Source of the DNA: Drosophila pseudoobscura
Lineage: Eukaryota > Arthropoda > Insecta > Diptera > Drosophilidae
Direction of reading: 5' to 3'
Assembly: GCF_009870125.1 (NCBI RefSeq)
Contig: NC_046682.1
Location: forward strand, 1,736,001 to 1,800,000
DNA length: 64,000 bases
The position numbers were made by a program, and so were the translations under genes. Each line of letters starts with the position of its first letter. Within the stretch, counting starts at the first letter, position 1. The notes below the pieces were generated by a model that searched no databases, had not been told where the DNA came from, and saw only the letters and a program-made list of their open reading frames with translations. This document shows, piece by piece, positions 22,433 through 56,036 of the stretch.

Positions 22433-25400
22433 AGTATCGGATATAAGGGAAGGTCAGGCCTGCGCTGCTTTTGATGGAAAGCAGTGAACTTAATTTCCAA
22501 TTCCTATTTGAAAATATAAATTTTAAATTTATTCAGCCAACAATAAATACATATGTTACCGATACAGTAGTAATCATGTGGACATGTGGAATCATGTGTA
22601 AAATGTTGACAGTACAAAACAAGTGACTATTTTTGTTTTTGTTAAGTTTTGGTATTTTTATCAGGAAAAAACCTTATTAAAGTAACTAATGAATATAATA
22701 AGCAAAAGAAAAAATACAAATTTGAGCCGAAATGTACTTGTTTTCAAAAATCAGTCAAAAAATTCATTCTATATTTTTGGTCAGGTCAAAAAAAATTGTT
22801 TAATTGTATGAGTATTGAAGAGATCACGAAATAGTTTAATATTTTTTTAATCTCCTCTGTGTTTTACAACTAGTTTTATACGTGAAGACTTGGAATCTAC
22901 TAAATTTTCCATTGTTTCGATTTTTTAAATTTATTTTTATAGCGTTTTCCGACCCTCCGACGATCATTCGTAATAATATCCAAAGCAAAAAAGTGTATCT
23001 TACATTCAATAAAATATAAGGGCCAAATAAAAGGGCCAAAACTAAAGGCTTCAGTAAATTTAATTTTTTACATTTTTACTTTTTTCAAAGACAGCTTTTA
23101 ACAGTTGTTAGTTAACAGCAAATTAATGTATACTATATTGATTTGTAGGGTGGAAGCGACGCGTGTGAAAACTCTGCTGAACTATGCACCCAATCTAACT
23201 CAAGAGTCAATAGTTGCTTCTCTTTCGCTGTCGCGATCCTGTCATCCTCACTCTCTGTTCAAGTGCGACTTCTAACCAACAATATGACCAAAGCCAAGGC
23301 AAGTGCAGAAATTCCCATGCAAAATTGTGATAACCATGAAATGTGTATATTAATGGGGTTATTGTTTGCTATTGTTTCAGTAGCAGCAGGGGTGCAGCAG
23401 AAGAACAAGCTTTAGTAGCTTGCTGATGGTGATATACATATGTATATATGAAGGTACTTCAACTTTGAAAGAATTCTGCTACCTCTGTTATAGCAAAGGC
23501 AAGGAAATGTCAACGACAATGAGAATTAAACATATTGATCCCACCACTATGCTGAAGCGGAGGCATCGAGATTTATCTGAAAAATTCTTATCACATGTCA
23601 CAATTTAGTTCCAGTCGAGGAGTCGAACAAGCATGTCGAGAGAAAAAAAAAAACAAAGCCAAGAGGGATCAGCTGTTATTTTTCCCAATGCGGTTGCTCC
23701 GACTCCAAAATTAATGACACAAAATGAAATGTGGAAAGTGATGCTGTCAACAACACTTGTTGGATTGGATTGGATTGGATTGAAGACACAAGCCACTGAG
23801 AGGTGAGCTCAAAAAAACAAAAACAAGGCAGACCCGAGCCATATAGTCGGGTGCAGTGACAAAGAGAGACAGATGCCCAGTACTTAGTGGATGCCATTGA
23901 ATTTTGTATAACGATATCTATAACTGGGCGAAAGGTTTTTCTCGATTTAAAAAAATTTCGTTGTACAATTCTAACGTTTTGCGAGTATATGGCGATCTGA
24001 CTGCCGCTCGCTATAAAGATGTCCGATATAGTCATACCACTTTATGAGTATTTAAACTAAGGCAAAAAGGTATATATGTACATATACTATATATGTATAT
24101 ATGTATGTATGTATAATACTCGTGTGTTAATAGTTGCTATAGATTTGTTCTCGTCTACTGAATTGTTATAATGAACAGGACGGGTCGAGGGAAGGCCGTC
24201 TGCACCATCAATCTGCTATCTGAGATGGAGATGCCATTCGCAGTGAAATTGAACAAGCGGCAGTACGACACGGGCACTGGCGAAATGTCTGGCGTTAATA
24301 CGGCTATTGGTAAGGCTCAACTCAGGCTAGGGTTCGTTCAGAACTCACAAATTTATTTTGAGCAGCTTTGCTCGATGCTGTTGCTGAAGCTCCCCTTTTC
24401 CTTTTCCGGGCGAGTGGCTAATTGCCCAGTGAAGTGGCAGCTCCGGCTACAACAAAGCCAAACCGAGTTGTGCTCAGTTGGGCCCCTGATGATGACGACG
24501 ACCATCCACCGCAGCCGCGGCTAAATTCTCATTGTAATTGTCATCATCGCATTGAGTCTTCATCTTTCACTGGGGGCGCATCGTATTGTTACTTAAATGA
24601 TTTCTGTGTTGTTCATTATTGCATCCGCAGTAAAAATAATGAAACAACGCATTTGTTCATTTCAGCTCACAGAACAATTTATAAAATCCAAGTACAACAG
24701 GAGTGGGCGTGGACCTTATAATATGATAGTTGTAAGTATGCAATGCAACATAAATATATAATATAAAATTATACCACTATATAATATAGAGCTAGATTCT
24801 ATATAGAAAAGATTAATATTACCTATGCAAATATTTATGTATGTATTAGGCAAACTATTACTTTACGTTACGCCAACAACTTCGGAATCGTTACATTCGA
24901 CCAGACTTTAAGATAAGTCGGGGAGAATCGCAGCGGTAGAGCAGCGGCAGAATTGTACTTTGAAAGTACAAGTTGGCTAGACTTGCTATTTTTGGTGGAA
25001 ACCATATTTGACTGATAGCACTATGGATTCGACTACCAACACTAATTGATCGTTGTGTCACATGCTATGCTATCCACATGCTAAAGTCTAGATTGGACTT
25101 GAAGGTGGGTCAACTGGGCGTGCTAATATAACTTTATCAAGAGAGAAACGCCTACTTTTCATATTAATGCTGAAGTGACGCAAATGTGTGTGGCTCACCA
25201 ACAAACACGCACGCGTCCGCAGACGATAGCACCCCGAACGTAAGTCAAACACACAAAAAGGGTCAGGCAGTGCCGAAACGAAAACGAAATTGGTAGTGCA
25301 AGAGATGTAAAAACGTAGTGAAAAGCAGGAAGGGTGGTCGGGTCTGCTTGCACCAGGGGTAAAGTTTCGGGTTTGGATATCCCTTTGATTGTTTTTTGGG

Positions 25401-28209
25401 ATTTTCATTATTTCATCTCAATGATTTTGAATTCATGAAAATTGCCGAAACATTTGTTATACAATAATTTAATTTGCTGCCTATGACGAGGGACAGACAA
25501 GATTTAAATTTGCGTCGGACCGGGATGTTGAAGCATATAAAAATGTAAGCACAAATTTATATGTGTATTTAAATATCATAACTGAATATGAAAAGCCTGA
25601 TTCTACATCTATGGATGTATATAATAATTTTTTTTATACCGAATATTTCTAGAGTAAAAAGTGTCTCGTTTTCGACTCATTACCCCATAAGACTATATTT
25701 TCTTGATCAGGGCATATAACTGATTTATTTCCATTTATCCGCGCATCAGACGACAATTGCTGATTCGATATACTCAGACTAGCTTTTTCCATGCAAAACT
25801 AGTCCCACAGTTTTCAACTTCAACTCTTAGCGACTCTTAACTTTCCTTTACTGCAAAGCTGCACTGGAAAAAAGATTTGAGTTAAGCCTGGAGTTTTTTT
25901 TCCCTCATTACCGCTATAATAATGATCCCAATGTATCGATTTGTATTTATTATTCTTTACAATCTTAATCAGTGTGGAAATGCATAAGGGAGTTTGACAC
26001 TTTAATATACTATCCGAGATATAGGCATCATGTGTATTTTGAATCACCCATTGATTTAACATAGTCGTTTATGTTAATTCTTACTGTTACACATAAGTAC
26101 TCTACGTATCAGGTACATGCATTCACATGCTGATACACCTAATTGAAGATGTTGCGACATGCCTCCAGTGAGTGGCTATCTGGTTATCTTATTGTCGACT
26201 TGACCCACTCCACTATTATGTTGTACGTGAACACTTTTTTACGCATAAGATTACAAAAGACATCTTACGAGCATAGATGATAGTTATCTGGTAGTGAACT
26301 TTAATCAATTATAACGGCCACAGCCAACCGACCAAAGGATATACGATAGATGCATTTTTTCAATGATTATAAATGATGGATGGATGATGTGATGGTCTCT
26401 CATGAGTTACATCCAGATGATGTGATCTTTGCCATCAGTCAAGTCAATTGAATGCCGGAGGGACAGGTGCTCGACTCTAAATACATACATATGTATGTAT
26501 GTATATTCTTGCTAAGGATCAGAAGTCAGGCGAGTTGCTCCAGGCATCTTGCCAGTCTGCCCGTCGGTCTTTGTGTACAGACGTATAGTGTACTATTCGT
26601 AACAAGCACATGCCCTTTTTCCATTATTTTCTAGGTGCATAGATTGTACTCCATTTAAGTCATCTCGAGAACCATCAGTTGCGAATTTTCGATCACAAAG
26701 GACAATTAAATGAAAATGAAAAAGATTTTCAAATGCAAAGGGTTGAGCCTTTATATTTAAGGTAAATTGGAAATTGACATTTACAGTAACAGCTCTTGTA
26801 ATCCTTCATTTGACGCAAACCTAAATTCAACTGGGCTTAGCTTTGCTAACCACCACCACCTACCTACTAATCCCTTTTTACACGTTTATATCTACATGTT
26901 TTTCTAAACGTAAGTGTTTATGTACATACTTGAATGGTCGATGGTATAGGGTCAAGTCAAGCCAAGGCCGAGCAAAACGAACGCAAAGGTTTTCTCCGTC
27001 GTCCATATACATTTGTTTAAGGTACATCCTAAAAACCGCAATGATAATTTCGCCGTCGCGACGTTAGCTTTTTTCAGATTTCCCGTGGCAGTCAAAGTTA
27101 AGGTTCCTCTCCGTCAGATCTTTACCCGCCTGTCGGATTGATGCACAATTGGTGCTTGTCTGGTCCACCACTTGGTAATTGGCAGCCAGGCGACCAGACC
27201 ACCGATCGATAACAATAAAATTGTTAAAAGCGCAAAATGCCGCAAAGAGTGTAATTTGTCGAGCACATGAACAGGGAGAGGAACGACCCAGGTCCAAAAA
27301 CCAGGCGTATTTGAATTCATCAATGGCGTGTTTAAGCAGTTTGTCAGCGACACGTGGCAGAGCGGCTGTTGGCCTTTCGAGTTTGCTGGCAACAGCAGGC
27401 GGTGACGGTGACGTTGGCTGTGCTAAAGGAACGATTACAAACGAGGAAGAGGATAAGAACGAGGGCCGGGCCGTGTGTCGATGCTGATGATGATGTAAAA
27501 CGTCAGTACTATTCAAAAACAGCCACCACCACAACCCCACCCTCACGACTCACAGCTGGATACGAGGTGCAGTAAATAGAGATTTAAACGCCCATACTGG
27601 CTGGCTGGCCACTTTGCCGCTTGGCGTTGTCAACGCAACGCCACGCCACGGAGCGACAATGGCTCAGTTGTAATACCCATTCGTTCCCACTCATTGTTAT
27701 AAACTAAATTGCTAAAATTCGTATACCGTACAGCACGGCTTGTAAAAATCAAACGACGCCTTAACTTAAGGGTATGCTTCTTTGATTCGTCCTTTGGGAA
27801 TCGTCATTTTTTTCCTCTCACATTAGTACATAGTTAACCCTTTAACATCAAAAACTTACTGAATCAATATTTTTCTTCAAATTATCACTTTCTTACTTGC
27901 GGTACCCTGATTGTCGGCGCGGTACAGTTCTAAATAAGATATTTTTATACAGGGTATATTATATGTTTTTAAACACTTCATCTTAGAGAATTAAAATTGG
28001 AATTAAATCAGCTATTCTGTCACAATAGCAAAACATAATTTAAAAAACACAAAATAAATTAAAGAAATATATAAAAAATAAATTTAAGAATAATTAGCAA
28101 AAAACCAAGATCTAATTTAATTTTATCAATATATTGTATATTGTGTCTATACAAATCGAAAAGAATGGTTCCATTTTTTCAGCAGCTTCCTTTTTATATT
28201 TCCATGTAT
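22433..28209. other. fuss/toy interval, no confirmed gene
   Basis: Mostly AT-rich with GC-rich islands near 23150-23290, 24180-24530, 25080-25360 and 27120-27660. The islands have long open frames on both strands, none starting at a convincing ATG or matching a family I know, so they may be enhancers or non-coding exons. Two short exon-like segments (23149-23278 and 24186-24311) are reported as findings. Simple ATGTATG repeats occur around 24070-24110 and 26480-26505. Confidence 0.35.
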
Positions 28210-28375
28210 TAAACAGAAAGCGCTACCGACCCCATAAAGTAAATTCTTGATTAACTAAAGCTGACCCAATACAGCCATATCTGTCTCGTTTGTCGCCTAG
28301 CTTTCAGAAACCATAAGAGGTAGAGCAACCTTTTTGTTCAGACTCCTGTGATATCACACTAAATTTCAAAATATT
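28210..28375 (-). mobile_element. Old DINE-1 relic
   Basis: Degenerate core: CTACCGACCCCATAAAGTAA, TTCTTGATTAACTAAAGC, ACCATAAGAGGTAGAGCAAC and GACTCCTGTGATATCACACT match the module order of the minus orientation with many changes. Confidence 0.55.
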
Positions 28376-31300
28376 AATTGGGGGTGGGAAGAGAGAGACA
28401 GAGAAGGATGTATCGTAAGGTGCGGTATGAAAATAGCTAGGGTAATATCATTTATTAAGTAGACGGGATAGATGGAATGAAAAAATATACATATTAGATA
28501 AGCTACATACTTAAATCATAAGATTACATATGTATATACAAACTGAGTACCGGCTGGAAAACTTTCGCGGGCGCACTCACCGTCAAGACTGCCTAATTAC
28601 TTAGTTTGAACAATTTACCACTCCGACTCGTAAAATATAAGGACTCGGCTGACTCTGACTTTCTCTTAGTAAGGGAACGAATTAAAATGTATAATCTCAT
28701 TTCTTATATAACTCAAAACTTGACAAGTGTAAGTATAAACTGATACGATTTATATCTGAGAAGTAATAAATTCATTATCAAGGCAATCCTCTGTCTTCTT
28801 CTCCACTGCAGTTCAGAGGTATTTTTGGGAGGAACGCACGATACGATTCTATAAACTCGAACAATAAATTAATAAACGATGGTAGCTTTTGGTAAGCAAA
28901 TATTACGAATCAGATTCTGCACGCTCCTTTGTTAATTTCCCGTGCACACGCTCACTCACACTCGCCCTCTCCTCTTACCTCATACCAATGCCACTTAATA
29001 AGCGCAATAGCAGTTAAGAACGATACGATGATATCGATGTACCCTCAGATCCAGTCCCTTGAATAACCCACAGCCGGCGCATTAACTTTCCATGCCTTGC
29101 TTTGCGCCTTGCCCTGCCTTGATTTGTCCTTCGTGATGGTACGCAGTTATTTAAAATAATATTTCCGCATCCGGCAAATAATACGAAACGCGTGCTGCTG
29201 CCAGCCAGCGCTTTGCTGAGCTGTGCTGTTCACAACCCAGCCCCTGTCCAGGTCCAGGTCGTCCCGGTCGCATCCAACAAGTACTGCCGACTTTATCACT
29301 GTAATTGGACGCTATCAATAATTTTCCCCTACAGGAAGAGTGATTTTAAGTCTATATCAATGAGATGAGATAACTTTTAGTTTTAATTATAATATAAACG
29401 TTCGTTAGAAATATCAAAAAGAAAAATTTCTATACATATTCCATTATGAAAATGCTTTCAGAAAACCGTTAACCAAAAAAATCAGTTTATTTTTTTGAAG
29501 ATTAGTGATGTGGGATGTAAAAGTATATTGATTTTTGTCGAGTTTTTATTGAGTCTATCCCACTTTTCGATGATAACGAAGTATTTGGATTTATTGTCCC
29601 GTCACAACAAGTTTCTGTTTGGCTGAATAATTGTTCTTGCCAACGATATGCCGAACCCAAAAGAAATACTTCATATCTATGTACGTATTTTACAGGTATC
29701 ATAATTTGAGATTGTTTTACTATTTTCTCTTTTCGCCAAGCCTGCCAGTTTTTATGCACATACAATCAAATATATTTACATAGTTATTCGATGTAGTTGT
29801 TAACATACATATGTATATGTTAATATTATCTCTTCAAATGTGTACATATGTATAACTTACATACGAGTGTGTACATATGTATTACATACAAAGATATATC
29901 GCGCCCTTTAAAAACAAAAACAACAACCACAACGGCGGGACCATGCAGTTTTATTCAAGCGCAAATCCACACACAATGCATCATTTTATTTAATTGTTTA
30001 CTTCAAGGGTAGGCTCAGCGCAGCGTATAGCACAGGGCAGGCACCCCTAAGTAGGGTTGACTGTCAAAATGTTCGTGCTCTTCTATTTGTCTAACAAACT
30101 CTTGGATGGGACGGGAGTCGGCCGGCAGGCCAAGCACTCGTATTTGTTCGTCTGTTTAGTGTAGCAACTTTGACCTCCTTTGTTCGTTACAAAACCTTGT
30201 CGGCATCGGCTGCGGTTTTTTTTTTTGGTTTTGGTTTTGGTCTTGTCTCTCCGATTCTTTGTTATCTAAGCTAAATTACACTCTCGTCCTTTTGCTCTTC
30301 TCTTCAATTGTTGTCTGTCCCATGCTCGGTTTTTGTTCGACTCTTCGACTGCGAGGGAATCTGTGGCTGACGACTTTTTGTGAGCCAACTTGGGCATTCT
30401 TAACAGGCTCAGGTATTAGAAGAGATCGCAAAACATCGAGAGTTGTGTTAGTGCCGGCTGTTTTTGTTTCAGCAATGTTCCGCCCATCAACATTGTTGTC
30501 GACACACGCCTAATGAAAATATAATGGACAGTACGAGTACATTTTTCATTTTATAGCCTCAGCACGAAAAAATATATTAACAGATTTAGTCAATTAGCCA
30601 GCCGATTGGAACTCACATCTTTTCTCACCTTCTCACGGCAGTAACAGCCTTCTCTCAATTCACAGGGTATACATTATAAAATAAAAATATATAAAAATTA
30701 TATATGTATTATATATTTTCTAAGCTTGTTTGATGACTATATAAAATTGATTGATTAAAATAACATGTTCGGTAATACTTATTACATTTTTCTTATCGTG
30801 TTTCGCTAAGAAAATAACAAGACGATATATCCTATTATATTATGAATGGAAAAGTCACTAAAATGTATCATCATTTGTTTCCAGTCCTTTTCTGCGCATA
30901 GGAAATTCTACATATGTATATATGTATAGAGATATCTATCTATGTAGGTACATAGTGTAAATGTGCCTTAAAACTAATTTCAAAAGTAGTCACTGAAGGA
31001 ATATAAAATGATGACGGATGCAAATGTGGTAACCAGACTAAACGTTTTCCGACTGACCGTTTCTCTGTTTTAATGTAAAACCCGGTAACACATACATATA
31101 AATCCCATATTGAACATGACATTCCATGGGCGGGAGGTGTTCAAATTTTTATAATGTACGCCGGGGCAACAGAATATGAAATAAATTAACGTTTATTCAC
31201 ACATTCCAGAAAAATCAGATTCGTCACCTCCACAATGCTCCATGAAATTTTTGGCACACGCAGAAGGAATTACAAAAAGTCGAACCGGGAATAAGTATTT

Positions 31301-32599
31301 CCCTTTGAAGAACAAGCACCCTACACAGATGCCGTCAGTGAGAGAATGGGCCAAAGGTTGTGTGATTGGTGGCTTGTGGGTGGCGGGGGTTGACGGGGGA
31401 CACAGGGTAAGGGGCTTATCCGGTGGTGCGTGTGACTTCAAAAATCCCAAAAACGTGTCGGGCGGCATGTTGAGTGCCAGTAGGCTTGAATGCTGCTTGA
31501 ATCTTTGGGGATGGTTGTAAGTTCTTGGATGATACTAGTTACTGTTCTGCTGGTGCTTGCTTGGTGGTGGAAATTGTGTAACTGACATATACGGCAATTT
31601 GCAAACTCAAAGCCTTGTCTCTGAGATGTGAAGTAAACGAGTTTCAAATTGTATTTTCTAAAATTTCTAGATTTAAAAATCCTATCCGAAAATATGGATG
31701 AATGAATTAAATGAATTATTTTTCTATTGAAAAATCTGAACTGTTTCATTACCATTTACATATGTACGTATGTATGTATATATAATGTGTGAGATTTTTT
31801 AAAAATTTGTAAAGTTGTTTTAAAAGTTGATTTTCGTTAGTTATTTATTTTGAAATATCTTTATTTTTTATACATAAACATGAATTGTGACGCACTCCTC
31901 GCCACCTAGTGGCTCTGAGATTGAGGTGGTTTCTGCTTTTCAACAAAACAAAATATTATAATGGAAATGTGCAAAAGCCTTTAACATAAGGTATGTCTCT
32001 GTCCAAGTACATACAAGTGTGTATGTAAGCAAAAAAGCTTACAAAAACGAAACTTTTACATACGTTCATTCATATGCATATGCAGACGAAACGAAAGATG
32101 GAAATGGGTTCTCTTATGTACATACACATACATACATAAGCATATATATGTACATATGTATGAATGAATGCAGTTTTGTTTGCCATCGTTATTATCATCT
32201 GAATTCATAAAGTTAAAGCCTTCTCGTTTTCAACTAATAATTATCAAACAACCAACCAAAAGTCCCTCATCATGATAGAAAGGGTCAGGACGAAGTTGTT
32301 CTACACCGACAGTTTATTGTTGCCATCCCTCTTTTACTCAACTCCCATTCGCTCTCGTCAGTTGTATGCTCTGTTTCTGTGTTGCTCATCTCTCTTGTGT
32401 AGCTACTGCCATCTCTGTTTTTGATATGGAAAACGCATACCCATACATCCCATGGACGCGTTACCCACAGACCGCAACCAGAACGAAAGAGGCAGATAGA
32501 GTATAACTCTGTCAAAATGGCTGGCAATGATGATTTTACTGTACTGTTGCTCTTGCCAGTGTTTTTTCGCATGAGAGCTCATTAACGTTTCGCTTGGCT

Positions 32600-32600
<1 letters not shown>
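28376..32600. other. Upstream region of toy, no gene recognised
   Basis: Contains GC-richer blocks at 28920-29300, 30000-30480 and 31200-31520, plausible cis-regulatory DNA for toy or fuss, but I see no conserved protein. ATGTATG/TACATAC simple repeats occur at 29800-29890, 30905-30935, 31755-31785 and 32120-32165. A CTCF-like motif lies at 31899-31912. Confidence 0.35.
31899..31912 (-). promoter_or_regulatory. CTCF-like motif
   Basis: On the minus strand it reads CCACTAGGTGGCGA, close to the insect/vertebrate CTCF core (CCAC-AGGTGGCG). It sits 1.3 kb upstream of the toy start codon, in the fuss/toy divergent region, a suitable place for an insulator. Motif match only. Confidence 0.35.
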
Positions 32601-52789
<20,189 letters not shown>

Positions 52790-53191
52790 TCGTCAATTTT
52801 TAATTTGCCTTCTGCGCTCCTATCCAAGGCAGCAGCCGCCGCGGTAGCAGTTGCTACCGTACATGCAGTTGAGGAGCAGGATAAGTATCAACAAGCGCAT
52901 TCGGTTGTTAGTGAGGAAGCTACAAACACCAGCGATATCAATAGCCCACCAAATTTTATTCCACAAATGGCACTATGTTCACACCTGAAGATGAGCGAAG
53001 GTGCGAAGAAGGGTATGGGTATGATGAAAATGGGTGTATGCATTTCACTTAGTGAAGTTATATCAGGTCAAGCTCTTACGCGTCCAACATCGCTATCCGC
53101 ATCAGTGTCTACAACATCACCGATTTTTGATCCAGATGGTCTTGGTCCTGATCTTGACGCGAGCCACATCCAGACTGTCAATTGCAAATAA
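52790..53191 (+). CDS. toy: Candidate readthrough extension of toy
   Basis: In the same frame as toy, 133 sense codons follow the TGA before TAA at 53189. The translation has runs typical of fly coding DNA (KAAAAAVAVATVHAVEEQDK, NTSDINSPPNFIPQ, TTSPIFDPDGLGPDLDASHI), uses GC-richer codons than the following UTR, and ends where AT-rich simple sequence begins. The stop context is CAG TGA TCG. Efficient readthrough is known for many Drosophila neuronal and transcription-factor genes. No domain is recognised. It could alternatively be an alternatively spliced coding region or simply a 3' UTR open frame. Confidence 0.5.
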   Translation, partial: SSIFNLPSALLSKAAAAAVAVATVHAVEEQDKYQQAHSVVSEEATNTSDINSPPNFIPQMALCSHLKMSEGAKKGMGMMKMGVCISLSEVISGQALTRPTSLSASVSTTSPIFDPDGLGPDLDASHIQTVNCK

Positions 53192-54015
53192 TATAACAAA
53201 TGAGCACCTCGACACAATGCCATTCCCTATCTCTTTCCCGGCTTAGGCGATACACATATTAAGTAGATCAGATCAGTGCCCTAGTACATCTATTATTTTT
53301 GGAAACGCAATTTACATACATAAATACATATATAGTTGCATAAATAGGATACTATTCAACTAACTAAGCAGAGTTATTCAGTTACGTACATATGGATGTA
53401 CATATTTATTTTAATTTATGAAAATTCATCAAATTTCATATATGGCATACACATATGCCATATATGTACATACATATATGCCATATGTACATACATACAT
53501 ATATAAGAAGATAATAATGAATATGGGAATGCAACACCATTGGCGAATCAAGCCTAAATATAGATCTCTCCATACATACATATGTATGTATAATGTATTT
53601 ATTATTATTTATTGGGATTGCTATGCTATCCAACTGTATGAAGTGTGTGGAAACATACATACATACATATGAGTGTATAATCGAAATTAATTGCAACGAA
53701 CTTAATTTCCAATAACATACGAGTATTTAAGACAACTCATTAAGACAGAGACACCGACACCTCCCTAGAATATAAGTCTTCAGTTTTAAATAATGTATAT
53801 GTTTATGTATTTAATAACTTATGTATGTATTTAGCATATGGTTCGAATTTATATATAGAAAAAGTCGATGTATGTAATAAGCCAGTGAACTTACTCATGT
53901 ATGTTGCATATTAACACACATACACATGTACATATGACCATACATGCATACGCATATGTTTGTATTTCTGACGTTCTTAAAAAAGATTTAATAAAATACT
54001 ACAAATGTACACGTA
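53192..54015 (+). other. toy: toy 3' UTR
   Basis: AT-rich, with many TACATATG simple repeats. A poly(A) signal AATAAA at 53990-53995 is the best 3' end candidate; another ATAAATAAA lies about 50 bp further on. Confidence 0.6.
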
Positions 54016-55769
54016 CATTACCAGTTTCAGTGTTATTTTAATAAATAAATTTAATACATGTTTTCAATGTCTTCAATGTTCAAACAAAATGTAACATTAC
54101 CTTTTATGTAGGTACAAATGCCCTTATACTACGGCTGCGGCAGGCGTCTTTGCTTCTAGCCGAATACGAAGTTTTTTTACATAGGATACAAATAGGGACC
54201 TAGTGGAAGCGAAAAGAGACGGGACGACCTTTTCGAAAGCTGGTACGTGTTTTCCAAATATTCGATTCTTTTTGCACTTCTCTGCCTATCAGCGCAACTA
54301 TCATCACAAATAACAACAACAAAAAACCAGATACAAATTCCAATTTAGACGCCTTAAAATTATGGCTGTGGGAAAAGGTAAAAATATACATACATATGTA
54401 CATATAATTCTTAAAACAAACACTTTAAACTAATTGTATCATTAGACAAGTACAAAAAATATACAATACAAGGACCAAAAAGCTTTAGGGTCTTGTTGAG
54501 AAATCATTGCAAACTTGTTTAAATTATATGAAAAAGCAGGATGTATTATTAATTTACTAATTTTCGTTCGATGCTTCATGGCATAAATCATGTTGTTTTT
54601 GCAATCTTGCGCCCTAGAAGGATTGACGTTGTGCGTCGCTCAAGACTGTGTATTTGTTGTTGGAAAATTACCGGACCGATGACCTGCGTCATTGCTATTA
54701 TTTACACTGCCACGACTTAGTTATCGATATCCGAATAAACATATGTTGAATAAATATCTTGCTGTTGAACCACAGCCAAAAGATTGTGAAAGTTTTATTC
54801 ATATTTTCAACCAACCAAATAAATTGGCCATGCTAAAACTCTGTTATTGTTATTGTCATCAGCTGTTTTTGGCGGACGGTGAATGGTGCCAGTGTGAATC
54901 GGCGTTTTACATCTGTCAAAAATTCCCACTGTTCCCCCAGGAAGCTATTCCTCTCAGTGTGCAGAGGGCATTACATTATAACCACAGTATCATTTAATTG
55001 TGCTGCAAGTAACAATAAGTGCACAACGATATTTTCGGATCAATAATTACAGATATAAAACTGTTCCATTCAGTCCTGGGTAATATTAAAACCCTTTAAA
55101 AACTTGCTGCAAATGTGTTGGAAATTTTAAGTAATTTACCTACTAATTCTTGACATTCTAGCGGACGGGGGTGTGGAATAAAACGTTAGGATGTAAACGT
55201 ATGCAAGACGTGGCCTGAGTGTTCAATTGGTAAGAAAATTAAATTAGATAGAAACATGCATACGGGGAAAGGATATATCCCCGTATTACTGAAATATAGT
55301 TTGCACATGACTTGCTATTTCCACATACAGAATTTTAAGATTTAAATTATGGTAAATGTTATGAGAGACTACAAAGCTTAAAGAATTCAAACAATAAATA
55401 AATGAAAAATTATGTACATACATATGTAAAGAATAACAGAAACATAAAATTGTGAATTTGTACTGCACAACTTAATTCAGGCACCAATTCATGAAAGTAT
55501 AGCAACGGAACAGGTTTGGCGTTACCTATTACTTCGCAAAACAAACCTAATATATTTTTAAAAACTTTCAACAATTAAAAGCAAAAACAAAACAATTGAT
55601 CGATTTTTCTTAATCTTATATTTAACCTGCTTGGAATCAATTTGGCTAATTTTCCTTTTATTTATGGCGACATTTTCAGTGTTGGATGAAAGCTACGCAA
55701 GCGTCGCACTTCCTACCTGCCCATCGGTGGGTGTAGCATAACCGTACTGGCTGGGGGTGGTGGTGTTGG
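54016..55769. other. toy/PlexA intergenic DNA
   Basis: No gene recognised. A 101-codon open frame at 54692-54997 lacks family similarity. A DRE-like TTATCGATAT occurs at 54721-54730, which could belong to a promoter. Confidence 0.4.
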
Positions 55770-56036
55770 TCGAAAACATAGAGAATGACCATATCTGCCA
55801 GATTGCCGAATCTGGAGCAGATCGGATTATAATAATAGTCAAAAGTAACAAACCAATTTTCGGTCACTACGCAGCAACCGACATCAAGCTCTCACTGATT
55901 TTCTGTCTCTCTCGCACGCACTCTTTATCGTTCAATGTCAGCGCCGTCTGCAGTAGGAAAGCCATACTGACTAAGTATCGGGTATAAATGTAGAGTTGCG
56001 GTCGCAGCAGCAACTCACAACGTTCCCCTTGGTTTT
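55770..56036 (-). mobile_element. DINE-1 partial copy, tail of a tandem pair
   Basis: Carries only the left-terminal quarter (GCACGCACTCTTTATCG, then the hairpin region to CAACGTTCCCCTTGGTTTTT) and abuts the next copy directly. Confidence 0.8.

Noticed and set aside
24171..24524. 117-codon ATG open frame taken as a single-exon gene
   Set aside because: Only the first ~45 codons look coding and they end at a good splice donor; the rest reads like intron or enhancer. Kept only as an exon-like segment.
27064..27546. 160-codon open frame on the minus strand
   Set aside because: Starts at GTG, has several overlapping long frames on both strands, lacks any family motif and lies in a GC-rich island; more likely regulatory DNA than a gene.
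52805..53191. Independent 128-codon gene downstream of toy
   Set aside because: It starts at TTG, has no early ATG and is exactly in the toy frame; better treated as a readthrough extension or UTR frame.
54692..54997. 101-codon open frame between toy and PlexA
   Set aside because: No recognisable domain, no good start context, ordinary composition for non-coding DNA.
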